In this document: piece by piece, positions 37,092-50,540 of the stretch
How positions within the stretch are numbered: the first letter of the stretch is position 1
Layout of the letters: every line of letters begins with the position of its first letter
Translations under genes and position numbers: made by a program
Assembly (NCBI RefSeq): GCF_014805625.2
Contig: NW_023998414.1
Span: 41,915,292 to 41,979,291 of the forward strand
DNA from: Glossina fuscipes
Taxonomy: Eukaryota; Arthropoda; Insecta; Diptera; Glossinidae
Direction of reading: 5' to 3'
DNA: 64,000 nucleotides
Notes under the pieces: generated by a model
Databases searched by the model: none
What the model saw: the letters and a program-made list of their open reading frames with translations, nothing else
What the model was told of the DNA's origin: nothing

Positions 37092-39388
37092 TACATAGCT
37101 ATTGGGAGCGTGCTTTTAGGCTGTCTCAAAATAAACGGCAAGATTGCGTTTGTCGTTGCGTAAAATGCATAAGGTTTTTGACTATGGGAGTTTTCAAATA
37201 ATTTGATTTTTCCATGACTACATGGTTCGTTGCGTCGTATTGCTGCATTTCAAGACAAGTGTCAAGTTGTTCGGTACTACTGGGAAGAGCAAAGGGCAGA
37301 AGCATCTTGTTAGCCATCGAAATTGACGGTCTCGTTCGATAAAGTATCTACGGCGCAAAGAAGTACATTTTGTCACTACAATAGCTCTTCTCTTTCGTTT
37401 TCTTCTTTTAAGAGTTTGCATTGCGGAATTATTGCTTACTACTACTGAAGCCACTGGTCGAAAATTCAAGTTTAGCGCTTATTATGAATTTTCCCTTGCA
37501 AGCGTCAATATCCCCAGGCTCGGTGAAATTAATTTAAACATAACGGTACTTTCTATACACACGCGTGACGTTCTCTTTTATTTAATGTTTACACAACAAC
37601 GCATTACACACAAACAAATCTTATGATAAATGTACGTCAATGAAGATTGATTTCTTATTGTGATAATTGTAACGATCGTAAATTGACTTTCATATCTGAA
37701 GAGTTATTATATATTGTAATATATTCGAAAATTATTGAAGAGTTTGCATTTAAGGTACACTTTATCTGATTGAGGCTAGCAACAGCATTTGATGAGACGA
37801 TGAAGGTATGTAGAGCCTTAAGGAGAGCGAAAAGAAAAAGAAAAACTGGAAGTCTTGCGCGAAAACACTGTAGACAAGTGTAAAAATTCGTTAAAGAATT
37901 AAATGAATCTGTGATAGAGTCCACCTAGAGAGGTTTATAAAGGGGTAAGAAGCACGAACGATCTTAATGGAGTTTTATTATTTGTTATAAATACGAATGG
38001 TTTGTGTCTTTGTTAATTTAATTTTGTAATTATTTAAAGTTAGCTAACATTGAGTTTAGTGTAATTAATGAGTGTTTCTGTTGATTAGTATATAAAACTA
38101 CTGAATCCACTGTAAATGTATTCTTTGGGGAATAGAATGCTGTGAACACATGTTACTGTGTCTGGTTTTTTCAATTGTTTTTTTTTTTTTTTTGTTCTTT
38201 TTTTCTGTTAACTATGAATGGATGACGAAAGCTGATCTTAAATGAGTGAATGAGTTTGAATGAATTTCTATGAATGTATAGCCGTTGTTGGTTGCTTGTT
38301 TACATACATATTTCTCTCTTTTTTTCGAAAAAGTAAATAAATAAAACCGAAAACTTAGACAATATAAATGCACACACAAAATATATATATATATGTACAA
38401 GAAACAAGTAAACAACATAAATGCAAAAAAAGAAAAGAAGAAATTAATAAACTAAAAACAATATAAACACACAAACAGAATGAGAATTAAATGAAAATGT
38501 TAATAATAAATTAATTAAAAAAAAAAAAAAAAAATGCCTGAAAAAAACTTTAAATTAAAAAATTTTCCGAGCATTATAATTTTACCGGAAATGACAAAAA
38601 AAAAAAGAACAAAAACAGAAAATAAAACTAATATTAACAATAAAACTAAACGAGACATGCTGAACATCAGATAACGTCGCATGGAGACAGAATTACGCAA
38701 TAAGAAATAAAAAACAAAAAAAAATCGAGTGGGTTAAAATTTTGTGTGTGTGTTATTTATTTATTTATTTTTTTTTTAATTTTATTTTTTTTTTTTGCAA
38801 TATATGAAGGGGTTTCAAAAAAAAATGTTCATTTTTTGGATGCTATCTAGTTATGACTATAGGGGGATGTCTCTCACTTTTTATAAGTTAAGCATTTATT
38901 AGAAGAAAACAAAAAAAAATTCCCTACACTTACACAGCAGGTAATCTACGTCCTTTGGAATCATACAGTGGATAATAGTATTTGTTCCTAAGAAGAAATT
39001 TATTTGATTTTTTGTTGAGTTACCATAAAAATAATATGAAAATAAATATAATTAAAATAAATGAATAAATAAATAAATAAATTATGAAAATTAATTATAA
39101 TTAAATAACTATATATTGTAGTAAAAAGCCACAAATTATTTTTTCAAATTTAATAATAACAAAAATATATACTGTAAGAAAAAATTGTTAGTTACTCTTT
39201 TTTTGTTTTTTAAATTTTTACATATTTTTTTTTTTTTTAATTTTTTAATATAAATTATTTATTATTATCTTTTTTTTTCTTTTTTCATTTTACGGCAGAA
39301 AATTTACATTTTTATTTTATTTAAATTTTTGTTTTTTTGATGTTAAAAAAATATTATAATAAAATTTTATTGTATTCGGTTTACTTAC

Positions 39389-39563
39389 GGTTTCGGTAAT
39401 ATCGTATTATTAAGATTGTCCTTCCATTGTAAATCAGCGACTAGACTGGCGTCAGGCACATTGGGACGACAAGTAAGAATCAATGATTTCCCTACAGGCT
39501 TACGCTGCACACCCTGCATGGGGAATATTTCTAAACGTGGTTGACCGGCAGCTGAGGTTAATT
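39389..39563 (-). CDS. Fas2: Fas2 exon: start of mature protein and first half of Ig domain 1
   Basis: This exon encodes the N-terminus of the mature Fasciclin 2 ectodomain, a homophilic neural adhesion molecule at the cell surface. It opens with two bases of a split codon (xAA) followed by [16 protein letters not shown], then [14 protein letters not shown], which closely matches the Drosophila protein just after its signal peptide. I number residues from this first L. The first Ig cysteine is residue 31 and the Ig core tryptophan is residue 46 (LQWKDN). A TTTTAG acceptor precedes the exon and a GTAAGT donor (39383-39388) follows. It ends after two bases of a proline codon, in phase with the next exon at 27419. 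The split xAA codon should read E by analogy with Drosophila, so the missing upstream exon should end in a single G. Identity is secure; the exact acceptor is inferred from phase. Confidence 0.93.
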
Positions 39564-40910
39564 CTAAAATATAAAAAGAGAAGGAATTTTATTTATTTTA
39601 TTGCATGCAAATGTAGAGTGTGTAACGAAGGGAAGAGCAACTAAGAGTAACACTAGAGTTGTAGAAAGTAATAAATCAATAAACAGTGATATAGATACCT
39701 TCGCGTATGCATATACAGACTAAAGTATAAAGAAAGAGTTCGCTGGAACGCGCTTACGATCGTTGTAAAAAATCAAATTATAACAGATACGGCGACAAAC
39801 ATTTGAATTGCATGAAAACGAAGGCCAGAATTAAATTGGGGAGAGAAGAGATCGACTGCGTTATTGCCTTTTGTCAATTGCGGGTAATGAACGCACTTCA
39901 TAAGTCAGTCAAATCCTTCTTTCGATCTCTAATTCGGTAAAATTTCATAGCCGATATACTAAACTTTGTTCTAATTTGTTTTGCTTAATATGATTATTAA
40001 TCACTCAAGAGCTGTGGTTGATTGGCAAAAGGAGTAAAAGGATCGTAACTGCAACCTGGTAGATGTGTTTCTCAATCGGCAAATGGTATGCACTTACCGA
40101 TTGTGCAGTGACTAGAGCTACGACAAAGTAAAACTCTACCGTACTCGTGACTTTCTTCTACACGACTATCCGGCAACTCACATCGTTACATAATAAACAT
40201 AAACTTCGGTCACGGTGACCGCAGACACTTTCTTATTTCCTGATAGACGTCAATCGTTGCTATCGCTCTCGGATTTAACTTGGAAAAATATGTTAGGCTA
40301 TTGGATCCGTGTCATAAACGCATCAATGCTTTCTCTATTTACTTACAATTTTATCATGAAAATTTAACAAAAGGTTTTGAAGTATTTTAAAACTTTTTCG
40401 AAACATTGTGCTTCGAAAGAATTTTTGAATTTCGTAAGTAAATTTAAAAATTTCCCTTTAGTAAATTATTGCATAAACATACGCTTAAAATAATGACAAA
40501 TATTTTGATCATATTTTTAAGTAAAGTTTAATTTTTTTTTACTCTCGTGTAGAGCAGAGAATTTTTTCAAAAATAATATGCTTAAAGGCAATTAAATTTT
40601 GAATCAATCATTTGATAATAGTCACTATGATAGTAATGACGACAGCAAATATGATTGCAAAAGATTTTGTTTTAACATAAGAATGAAGGAAGAAAAAGAA
40701 AAAAGATAGAAAACCGAAAGCATTTTATTAACATTACAGGATAGCTGCAAAGTTGATATAACTTTTAATAAGTTGTCATAATTTTTGACACATATCTTAT
40801 AAAGCTTAACCTTACATATACGCTATAAACACACTTACATAACTCTATATATCTCATACAAATGTATCAAATGTATCAAATGTTAAGAATCGTATACATT
40901 CGTATGCTCA

Positions 40911-40953
<43 letters not shown>

Positions 40954-41779
40954 CCATATATCCGTATATCCGTATCCGTGTATCTATATAGCACTACTCG
41001 CATAAAGAAAAAAAAAAAAAATGCATAATAAACTTATCTAATATTCATATGGATTTTCGTTAGGAGGCAAAAAAGAAAAAAAAAAACATATATATATGGG
41101 GAAAAGATTGTCCATCACATAAAAAAGCAAGTAAGTAAAAAGTTATGTACGCTTCACAGTTAACATTTGATACTTATTCACTATACACCAGCGTGCAGGA
41201 CTTTTGAAATATTTACTTGCTTATGAACGTGAAAATATATACATATATATATATATATTTTAAATTTTGACCAACCACTCACAGAACGTCTCCCATACAT
41301 AAAAGCACTGTGATGGCCGGGAAGAGATTATAAGGTCGAAGAGGAGGGTGCAGATGGAACCGTGTTTGTGTACGTTCAACATCGATTGGTAGACTGGAGT
41401 AGTATCTGGAATAGTGCAAACGAGTGTTGCGAGTGGTGATTTCAGAAAGTGTATCTACATAGGATTTGTATCGGTTTTATTTCATTATCTCTTATATGTC
41501 ATATTACTGCAATTATCGAGGAAGCGCGCACCCACTCTGCCATTGAAATTTTAAGCGATGCCCGCAAATATTTGCTTCGAATTTTACCTCTCCATTTGCT
41601 CTGTATTTGCAGCTATAATGTTTTGCTTATTTCTGGATGCTAAAGTGCATGGACGGATCAATTATCATCATTTACTCTGCAGTCATTATATAATAATGCA
41701 TCTATCAATGTATACATACATAGCTATTAACTTTTCAATCTCTGTAAATGTGAGGATATCAACAGCAACTTGAGGGAAC

Positions 41780-41925
41780 AAAGGATGGGCCGATGGACAG
41801 ATAAACAGGGTGAAATCAAGTCAGAGCTCGACGCATAGATCAGACTCTTCGCATTACTTAGTGTTACAAACGATGAGACCAATCTAATATACCGTTATCT
41901 TTCGATAATGACTGTTATGATATGT
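41780..41925 (+). repeat. Dispersed fly repeat, family A, 3' fragment
   Basis: GATGGACAGATAAACAGG, then CTCTTCGCATTACTTAGTGT and CCAATCTAATATACCGTTAT match the order of family A ends. The copy is weakly preserved. Confidence 0.4.
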
Positions 41926-42092
41926 ATATGTAGATATATATACGTATAGAAATTGTTGAAATTTTTTAGCTCATAAATATTAAGGCTTCCCCTCGTTTTT
42001 CTTCGTTCGGTCCATTATGGAAATTTACACTTGAGCAGACATAATGATAATTGTTTAAACATTTTTTTTGTTGTTATTTTTATTTATTTATT

Positions 42093-42131
<39 letters not shown>

Positions 42132-44856
42132 TGATTGCTAGTGTGCTTGCTTAGCTACAAACTTATCCATGTTCTATGTAAATAAACTGTCAGTTTAGTT
42201 CAGAGTCGATTCTAAATATTTGTGAATATTGTGAATATAGCAAAAGTCAGCTGTCAGTTATGTCATTTACCTCCCCCATCTCCTCATTCTCCACGAACAC
42301 ATTGAATAGTTAAAGACTTCTTTAACAATTTTTGCTCTCAAGATATATGATTTTGTACGGAGGGAATCAGACACACCAACACAAAATGCTTGTGAATAAC
42401 TTGATGATTGTAATAAAAATATTATACATAAAACAACACATATAAAAAGAAAAAAGAAAAAAACAACTTTCTCACACACATTCACATCAACATACCATGT
42501 ATTGCTTTAACCATATCTATGCACAACTCTTTTTATAAACACCATTGAGGAACGAGTCGTTTCGTCTGAATAACGCAATGTATGCATATGTATATGTAAG
42601 CATCCTCTCAATGAGACGATTAAGATACAGTTGTCTGTTTGTTTATTTAGAATTTTTCAATTAACAGAAATCGAGGTCACGACAGGAATATCGGGCCGTA
42701 AACTTCTCTACTCCTTGAATTTGTCAAAGTCCCTGATTATTGTAGAGTTAAAAAAAAAAGGTTCTTCAAAATTTATATAAATATTAATAACGTTTCTTAT
42801 CCTTACTGTTATTATATCTCTGACAGGATTTATTTAGTATAAAAGAAAAATAAAAAAGAATTTCTGATTAAAGAAAATGTTATTTATTTAAAAATTGTTT
42901 GCCAGAGATATAATATTCTTAGGCAAGTTAAAATCGGGAGATAACGGCTTTCATTATAACCTTAAAGATAACAATAACAATAACAATAACACATCTTATA
43001 TTAATAAATGCAAAGTTAAAAAAGTAACGAGTTCGAAGTACCGAGTAAATGAGCGGAAAAGACGATGCAATTAGTCTACTTATATAAGAATGAATAATAC
43101 GCGAGCAAAAAAGTTTGCCAGCCAGTGTAATTGTAGTAATATACAATTTTTAAAAGACTATGTATACGCATCGAACATGTGTACGTTTCCGAAAATGCTT
43201 ATGAAAATCGTAGTTTGTGCGGCATTGCGATCACTTAATTTGCAAATAGTGCCGAGTATAACTGCAAGGAGCGTTAAAGGAAATCTTACTAAGCAAATCT
43301 GAACAGCATCCATCGTCTGAATAACATGCCACGCCCTGGAAAACTTCTAGGCATTCACGGCTTTCTTCTAACGCAGGAAGAACGAACCTATGTTCACATG
43401 GATGGAGGATACGATCAGAATCCGATCCTAAACCACGCAGCGCAAAGACGAGAAAGTAACTAATGCATCGATTCATCCGCAACAACGTTTTTTTTTTTCC
43501 ATTAACTTGCTTCTTTTTTTTTTTTTAAATGACCAATCACTTAGGGGATGCCACCTGCTGTTATAACCCGGTGACGGCGCGAAAGAAGAAGAAACGATGA
43601 AAGCAATTTCCAATATGTGAAAGCCAGAAATGAGTCTCATAATCCTTTTTTGTTTTACTATATTTTTGCTAGCTTTCGAGCCTTCGATCTATTCCCTAAG
43701 ACAAAGAAACAAGTTATAGTATGGAAGGCCATTTTTAGGGCATTTTAAACGCAATAAGCAAGTGGTTATTAAAGTGATTCACTTATAAAAAAAAAAAAAA
43801 AAAAAACATACAAAAATATGTCCCTTTATTCCAACTTTTATTTAAAAATTATTATTGAAAATCATTTTTTTTTTTTTATGGTTTTTATAAGCCATTCATA
43901 ATTTCATTCATTTACGTACATACTTATGGCGTTTATTTAAATATTGTTTTGTTTTGTGCCGTAACGTTGTACTGTATTTAATGTCTGCAACACTTTAGGG
44001 TAATAAATAACAACAAGAGCAATAATAGCAGTAGTAGCAACAACTGCAATAAGAACAATAAACCAACATCATCATCTCCCACAACACGTACTTAAATTTC
44101 AATTAATTTTAATTATCTTTTGTTTTCATGGAGGAGACGAAAATATACATATTAAGGCAAAATATTCTCATATATCCAACAGGCATGTAAATATATTTTA
44201 TATATATATATATATATATGTATGAATGAAATTAACATCTATATATTTATGTATCCGACACGATCAGTAATCGTAATTTGATTTAATATTAAAAAATTAA
44301 AGCAAAAAAAAGAAAAACAAAAAAATCGAAATAAGAACACCGACCAGGAATTTGAACTTAATATCTATTCAATACAATAAATTTCGAAGCTAGAAAGGAA
44401 AACGTCAAAAACAACTGAGGGAGAGTTGTTTTTAAAGAACTTCAGTGCATCAATCTTTTGCGTCGTGTTCCGGTAACCTTGACAAGATTTAGCCTAAAAA
44501 ATGTTGCCTCCAACGTTTACTCAAAGCCCTACGCCATACATATCTTACAAATAGCAAAGTTTGGAGAAGAGCGGACCAAAAAAAAGAGAAGACAAAAACA
44601 TTGTTTCAAAATCTTTTAATACGCTTTGAATATTTCGCATTATTATGATTAAGAATGGCCTGAGAAGCGTAGTCTCAAGAGTGGGACTCACAGAGTGGGA
44701 TATTTTTTTTTTTGTTTTTTTCTTTTTGCTTTCAGCAAGAAATCATAGCTGATGCCGATGGTCGTTAGCTGTAGCCAAGTTTTTGTCAGCAGTTAAAGAA
44801 GACATTTTCACCCTAGCAAACCGTCCAATAAATTCTTTTAAGCATTAATAATTCGC

Positions 44857-45095
44857 TCGGGTCGTTGAGTAGATAAGAAGTTAGTGTTCGTGGATTTGAA
44901 TCTCAGTGCGGTACACTTTGCTTTCATAGTAGCTATGGTGAACGCTCAGCCGGTAAAGGCATAATACATAGCAATTGGGCTCACATCCGCTAGGTTGCGG
45001 CTACCTTCCTATCTTTTTCCCTTTTCTCACTTCTTTCGGCCCCAGTGTTATATGGTGTTAATTCGTCCTATCAAAAAAACAAAAAATAATTATAA
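44857..45095 (+). mobile_element. Possible tRNA-derived SINE, second family
   Basis: It contains GGGTCGTTGAGTAGATAAG (A-box-like) and GTGGATTTGAATCTCAGTGC (B-box-like), then a body and an A-rich end. The B-box context resembles that of the 51.4 kb SINE, but the body differs. No clear target duplication was found. Confidence 0.5.
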
Positions 45096-45419
45096 TAACT
45101 TGCGATTCATCAAAATATCATTTATTCACTTCTTGGGAATATTATACATAAGAGGTTGTTTTAAAAACTAACTGAAACGAAGGAAACTTTCTGAAATTTA
45201 TAGTAAAGATCAGATTTGTTCACCATTCCACGGTATCGTGATTGACTTCAAACCATGACTTAATCAATATTGAAATTGAATTGCGATCTAAGCCTGGCAC
45301 TATTTTGTTTTTGGCAGACTTCTCCCTATACATAGCTATCGTATGCTTTTTGTAAAAACGTTGCGTTACCCAATCGTAATTTTTCCTTATTTTCGTCATA
45401 AGTTACCAAAGGCTGCACC

Positions 45420-46270
45420 TTGTTGCCACATGAAGGCTTATATTTCATGAGCGCTCCCATGTAGGAAATGTACTCTCATACGTGAACAAACACGATGCAA
45501 ATTTATTAGAGACCATTTTTTATTTTTTTCCCCAAAAACATTGTCATCGTTTACTCATAATATTTTCATCATGAACTATTAAGAATTAAATCTTCGTTCG
45601 GTATGAAAGCTTAATTTTCGTAAGTACTTTTACGTGGGAAGAAATTCGAAAAGAACCCCTATGTGCTCCAAATTAGGTATGGTATGTTAAGATTTTAGAT
45701 CATGATTTTGTGAATCACTTTTTATATATATAAAATAAAATGAAAAGTAGACCTCGCTGTCATGTAAAGGTATATTTTTCATATGGAACGAGGAACGAGG
45801 TCATAAAATGCTCTCATCACCTATGAACTTTTCACATATAGTTTGGATGACGAAATACTAATTGATGCTGCTTTTTTTTTGTAAAAAAAAGTTGATTTTT
45901 TTTTTTTTAAATGAGCCTTATATGGGAGATGGTTGCAAGAAGAGTGCAATTCAATTCATTTTCATCAGCGTTCGTCCTTGGGCGACAACAACTTACATAG
46001 ATGTGGACAGACGGACTGCTCGACTATACATTTATGGATCTGCATACGTGCACACAAACTTCATAAGCCGTCAGAGTCAGAACAAGCAGGGTACGGCAGA
46101 CGAAATAAAACCTTTCTCGGTCATTACTCCAAAAATCTTCACATAATAGGAAAATATTTTCAAACGCTTATTCAGCTGATCAGATATTCTATTGGTCATC
46201 GGTGACTGTACATTTTTCGCACATGTGCTGTGAATTACTGTATGCCGGGTCAGAAACAACTGTTGATATT
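45420..46270 (+). repeat. Dispersed fly repeat, family A, diverged long copy
   Basis: It has ACCCCTATGTGCTCCAAATT (as in the 4.2 kb tandem units), CATTTTCATCAGCGTTCGTC, GGACAGACGGACTGC and TGCACACAAACTTCATAA in the family order. Confidence 0.5.
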
Positions 46271-46828
46271 TGTAAGGAAACTGATTATTGAGCCATTCAT
46301 GGATTTTTATGCCTGAAATTCTGGAAGTAGAGCCCCATCATTTTTGAAGTTCATCCCCTTTTACGATCTGATATGCAAAATACTTTGCTTATGTATTGTT
46401 CGGGTTTAGAAAAACTGCTGTCGGCGAATGTTCTTTATTTGATAAAAAAATTTGCAACTTCCTTATTCAGAAGAGTATTTTTGCACTAGTGAATATGTTC
46501 GTATTTGAAGCCAGATGTCCTACTTAGAAAAATAAACACAACTTTAGACATGTATGTCCTCTACAGGTTGTATTAAAACCATCTATGGACAAATTCCGGT
46601 TTCATATTTACATGTCTAGAGAAGCTCTCGAATTGTTTTCCTCCTTTTTTTTTTTTAAATTAACAGTTGCAATTGAAATGAAACAACCATTTGATTAATT
46701 CAGACTTATCGTCAAAAAAACAAGCGAACACTGTTGAATGAAGAATGAAATTACGAATTGCATAAATACTGCAACATAAATATTAAAACATTATTAAGAA
46801 AGGCAGGAAGGAAGGAAGGAATAGCAAT

Positions 46829-46829
46829 G

Positions 46830-46887
<58 letters not shown>
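46829..46887 (+). repeat. (GA)n microsatellite
   Basis: Nearly 60 bases of GA repeat, preceded by AAGGCAGGAAGGAAGGAAGG. Confidence 0.95.
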
Positions 46888-46888
<1 letters not shown>

Positions 46889-47413
46889 TATAAAATTTGT
46901 ATTTAAATCGCATTAATAGGCATACAACTGCCCACTAACACCCACAAAAACCTGTTCAGCTGCCCAAATTTTAAGATATTGATAAGTCTTCCACTTGCAC
47001 AGACACGTACTCGTATCTACCGATTTGTCAACGATGGCAATTTTTTATGCTGAGTATTCATGAAAATTTTATATGTTAAAGTAAAAAAAAATAAATAACT
47101 ATTGATTCGCGCGAGTCCGTTCGCTCGCTGGCATTGATTGCCGCAGATAATTAATTCACGTGCTTCATGGTATACGTACAGATGAATATGCGAAATAACA
47201 CATCAGTAGAGACATAACATGACAACTGTTATTTTGTATTTGTATGTTTATATGTATGTATGTATGCTGAGGACGGTAAAGATGCGAAGAAAACAACAGA
47301 CAGGACCAACATTATAGCCATCATCGCCACTATCGTTACCACTGCCACTACTACTAAAAAAAACCCTTTTACAAAACCAGAACATACAACAGCTGTTGTT
47401 GTACATCAATTGC

Positions 47414-47456
<43 letters not shown>

Positions 47457-47953
47457 TATATATATATGGTCTCAAAATCAGCAGCAACAGCAGCTGCAGA
47501 GGCAGAGAAACGAATGCAACATAACGGTTTCTTTTGTTGAAATTAATTTATTGCCTGGTGATATATAATAGTCGTGTGATGCAGAGAATGTGAAAAGTTA
47601 CTGTTTAATATGTTTAAGAATTTATAGCTCTTAGCTTTTTTTTTGTCATTCAACGCTTGCTCTCCTCCAAATTGTGGGCAATTGTCAACGTCAACTACTT
47701 TCTCGTAGATGGAGGGTTACGGGATGCGAAAGCCACTTATTTTTATTACACTACGCGAGCTAAACCAACAACAATATTATCATTCGGACGACATCGCTTG
47801 ACTTTAGAGTATAAGTACTTTTCGACTAGTCCGCCCCCGTTCGTCACGTCTGCCTAGCCAGCGTTCTATGGCCTACAGATCATCTGGCTTTTGTTTTTGT
47901 CTTTCCTCTTCTCTTTTGCCACTTGACAAACATAATGCCGTTACGTTGTTAAG

Positions 47954-47982
47954 CAGAGAGCAGAGAGCAGAGAGCAGAGAAA
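47954..47982 (+). repeat. Heptamer tandem repeat AGCAGAG
   Basis: Four copies of GCAGAGA. Confidence 0.9.
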
Positions 47983-50495
47983 GCCGAGCGTTTGCAATTA
48001 AAATCAAAAGCTACTGGTTTCAAGAGTTTATTTTGCGACCAAGTATTTGCAAAGTTTCTTAACTGATTCTTTTTTATTGTTTTGTTCGCGCGCGATATAT
48101 TGACCGCTGAAAAATTGCATTTCTCATCCATGGTCGTGACAGGCGCACATTAACGCATTATTTACACTTGATGATGTTTTATGCATATATTCGGTGTCCG
48201 TTTTTACGCTTTATTGTCTGCCTCTCTTCGCAAACGTCATCGCCGTCACTATAACTACCATTTTAGCTTTTACGCGTTCATTTCATATACATGTTCGTTG
48301 TTTTAACCATTAGCGTGAATTTTTACCCATTAAAACTACGCACAGCAGCATTTCAATTATCCAGAAAAATAATAAAAACAACAACAACAACAGCAACAAC
48401 AACATGAATAACAAAGCAATAACTACGTATTTCAGGTGCAAATAAACTCAACTATGGTTGCAAGCGGCTGATTCTGCCGCAACGCCAGCGCAAGGATTAT
48501 TGAAAAAAAAAAAGGAAAAAACAGCAACAACTTTACAGTGCGGTAAAGCATAAATTATATGATTATATGGTGGATGGGTTTATTTGGTAAATAAATTGTT
48601 AATTTCATTAAAACCATCCGTGCATGTGTGCTTTCAATACCATTTTGTTAGTTTTTCTTCTTCTCATCTTCTTCACATTGCTACGATTTTTAAGGATTTT
48701 AAATGTTTTAATTTCCAAAAAATTGATTTAACATTTATGAATTGATTTAATATGTATGCTTAAGGACCTGAATGTAGATAGAATCGTATCATGTATGTTT
48801 CACTTCAAAAGGCTTAATTTAACCAGCGATACAATCTAAAGTAGGTAGAAACACTATACCGGGCCACGGTCTACCCATTAAATAACCTATACTACTTCGC
48901 TTAATACAATTATTATTGATATACTTGACTTTTGCAAATAAAGCATTATATGAATGAGAAATGGTCGAGAAAAGTGTTTCGAACAAGCCCCGATAGATAT
49001 TAGGCGGAAGAAATTGTTCAATTACGTCCTCTAAATACGAAAGCGAAAGTCATTTATATTAACTGTAAGCACATTAATGATTCACACTTATTTGCATGGC
49101 TCGGTCATATATTTGTAGTAAATTTCAAAGACTGATCCGTTGGCTCAAGTAATTGCGACTTTGTCGAGGCTTTTCATATCGCATCTAGTTTAAAATTTGG
49201 TCTGCAGAGCCCGATCAAAATTATTTGTCGGAAGATGAGAGCTTGCACTCGAAAAGGTCCACAACTGCAAACAGAAAACTGAACAAAGGAACGAATTGAA
49301 ATTGACTTATGAAAGTTTTGATGCACGTATTTCTGCTAGTATGGAGACAATAACACATCTAGTATTTTCTTGATAATTGTTGTTTTTGATTTGCCCCCAC
49401 CTGGGATGATTACAGACTTAATTCTGATTACAGACTTAGCTAGTACGCCATGATCTATTTTAAAATTATATTATAAACAATGGGGTAAGTCTTTAGTGTC
49501 TTCAAACACTGCAAAGTTTTAACAAGCTCCTATCTTACATGGTTTCTTCTGAAGTTATAAGATAAACCATAACGCAAATCTTTAGTGGCTAAAGTGGCAG
49601 TCAGATGGGTTAAAAAAGTTCCATTAAAGTCAATAATATGGCACTGGCACAATATGTATGACAAACTTAATGCGTTCTGTTAAGAAAGTGCCGTGATTTA
49701 CTTAATAAAACTCAATGCTCAAACGATTTTGTTAAAAATAGTTCATGTTTGGATTAGCAGAAAGGCAAGCTGATATTATAGCACTGTGAGAGAGATTTTG
49801 TTTACAAAAGTTGTTTATAGTTGTTTTTTGATTTATTTTTTTTTTTTTTTGCAAGCTAATGATGTTCACTTATCTTATACACTGCTTGGATAAGGAATGT
49901 GTGTTAATTTCTCAAATTGAATTTAATTCAACAATTTCAAGTCTTTTAAAGGGGTGTTAGATAAGGAGCTCGACTAATGTCTCCGACTGACCGAAAATTG
50001 CATTTATCGCAAAAGAGTCTGTGTCAATTGTTTCCCCAAAATTCCAATCATTACTTTTTGAAAAGCGATCCATACCGATGTGTGCAAAACACAGGATATT
50101 GAAGTACGATTTTAAGCCAATTACAAGAAATTCTAACAAAGGCACGTCTAGATGAAGTGTTCTTGTTGCATGTGTAGACAATCTTCGAGACCACTATCAT
50201 TGAGATTGATATCGGGATTGGAAATTTGAGATTTGTAAGGCTTTACCAACAGGCGGCAGCCTTTAAGTGTCTAAAAATTCTCTCTCTCTTCAAAAATAAT
50301 CTTTTCACGTTCATTATATTTATTAACTTGCACTTTCCCTTCGGCATGTTTGAAAATCCACTTTAAGTAGTTCCTATTATACTTGAAAAGTTTTATGCTT
50401 CTGTTCTAGTTTTTTTTTTTTTTTTTTTTTTTTTTTTCGTTTATGTCAGTTTCGTGGCCTTTTTTTGCTATCAAAAGTCATTTAAAATGTCTAAA

Positions 50496-50540
50496 GTATT
50501 TGATGATGATGACGGTGAGGATGACGATGATGATGATGCC
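50496..50540 (+). repeat. GAT/GAC triplet tract
   Basis: GATGATGATGACGGTGAGGA and related triplets. Confidence 0.85.

Larger units (their letters stand above)
27420..39388 (-). other. Fas2: Fas2 intron, 11.97 kb
   Basis: It splits Ig domain 1. It holds dispersed repeat copies at 29.3 and 32.4-33.3 kb and a SINE/LINE composite at 36.6-37.1 kb. Much of the rest is poly-T, poly-A and AT-rich sequence. No nested gene was recognised. Confidence 0.85.

Noticed and set aside
37126..37469. Overlapping minus-strand frames as a Harbinger-type transposase
   Set aside because: A basic RRKRKRR stretch followed by RRRYF was tempting, but no catalytic motif or terminal repeats were seen.
40098..40180. Open frame ending in an in-phase GTAAGT donor as the Fas2 first exon
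   Set aside because: The last codons (TIG joining to give TIELTS) are suggestive, but the frame has no methionine after its upstream stop and no hydrophobic signal segment.
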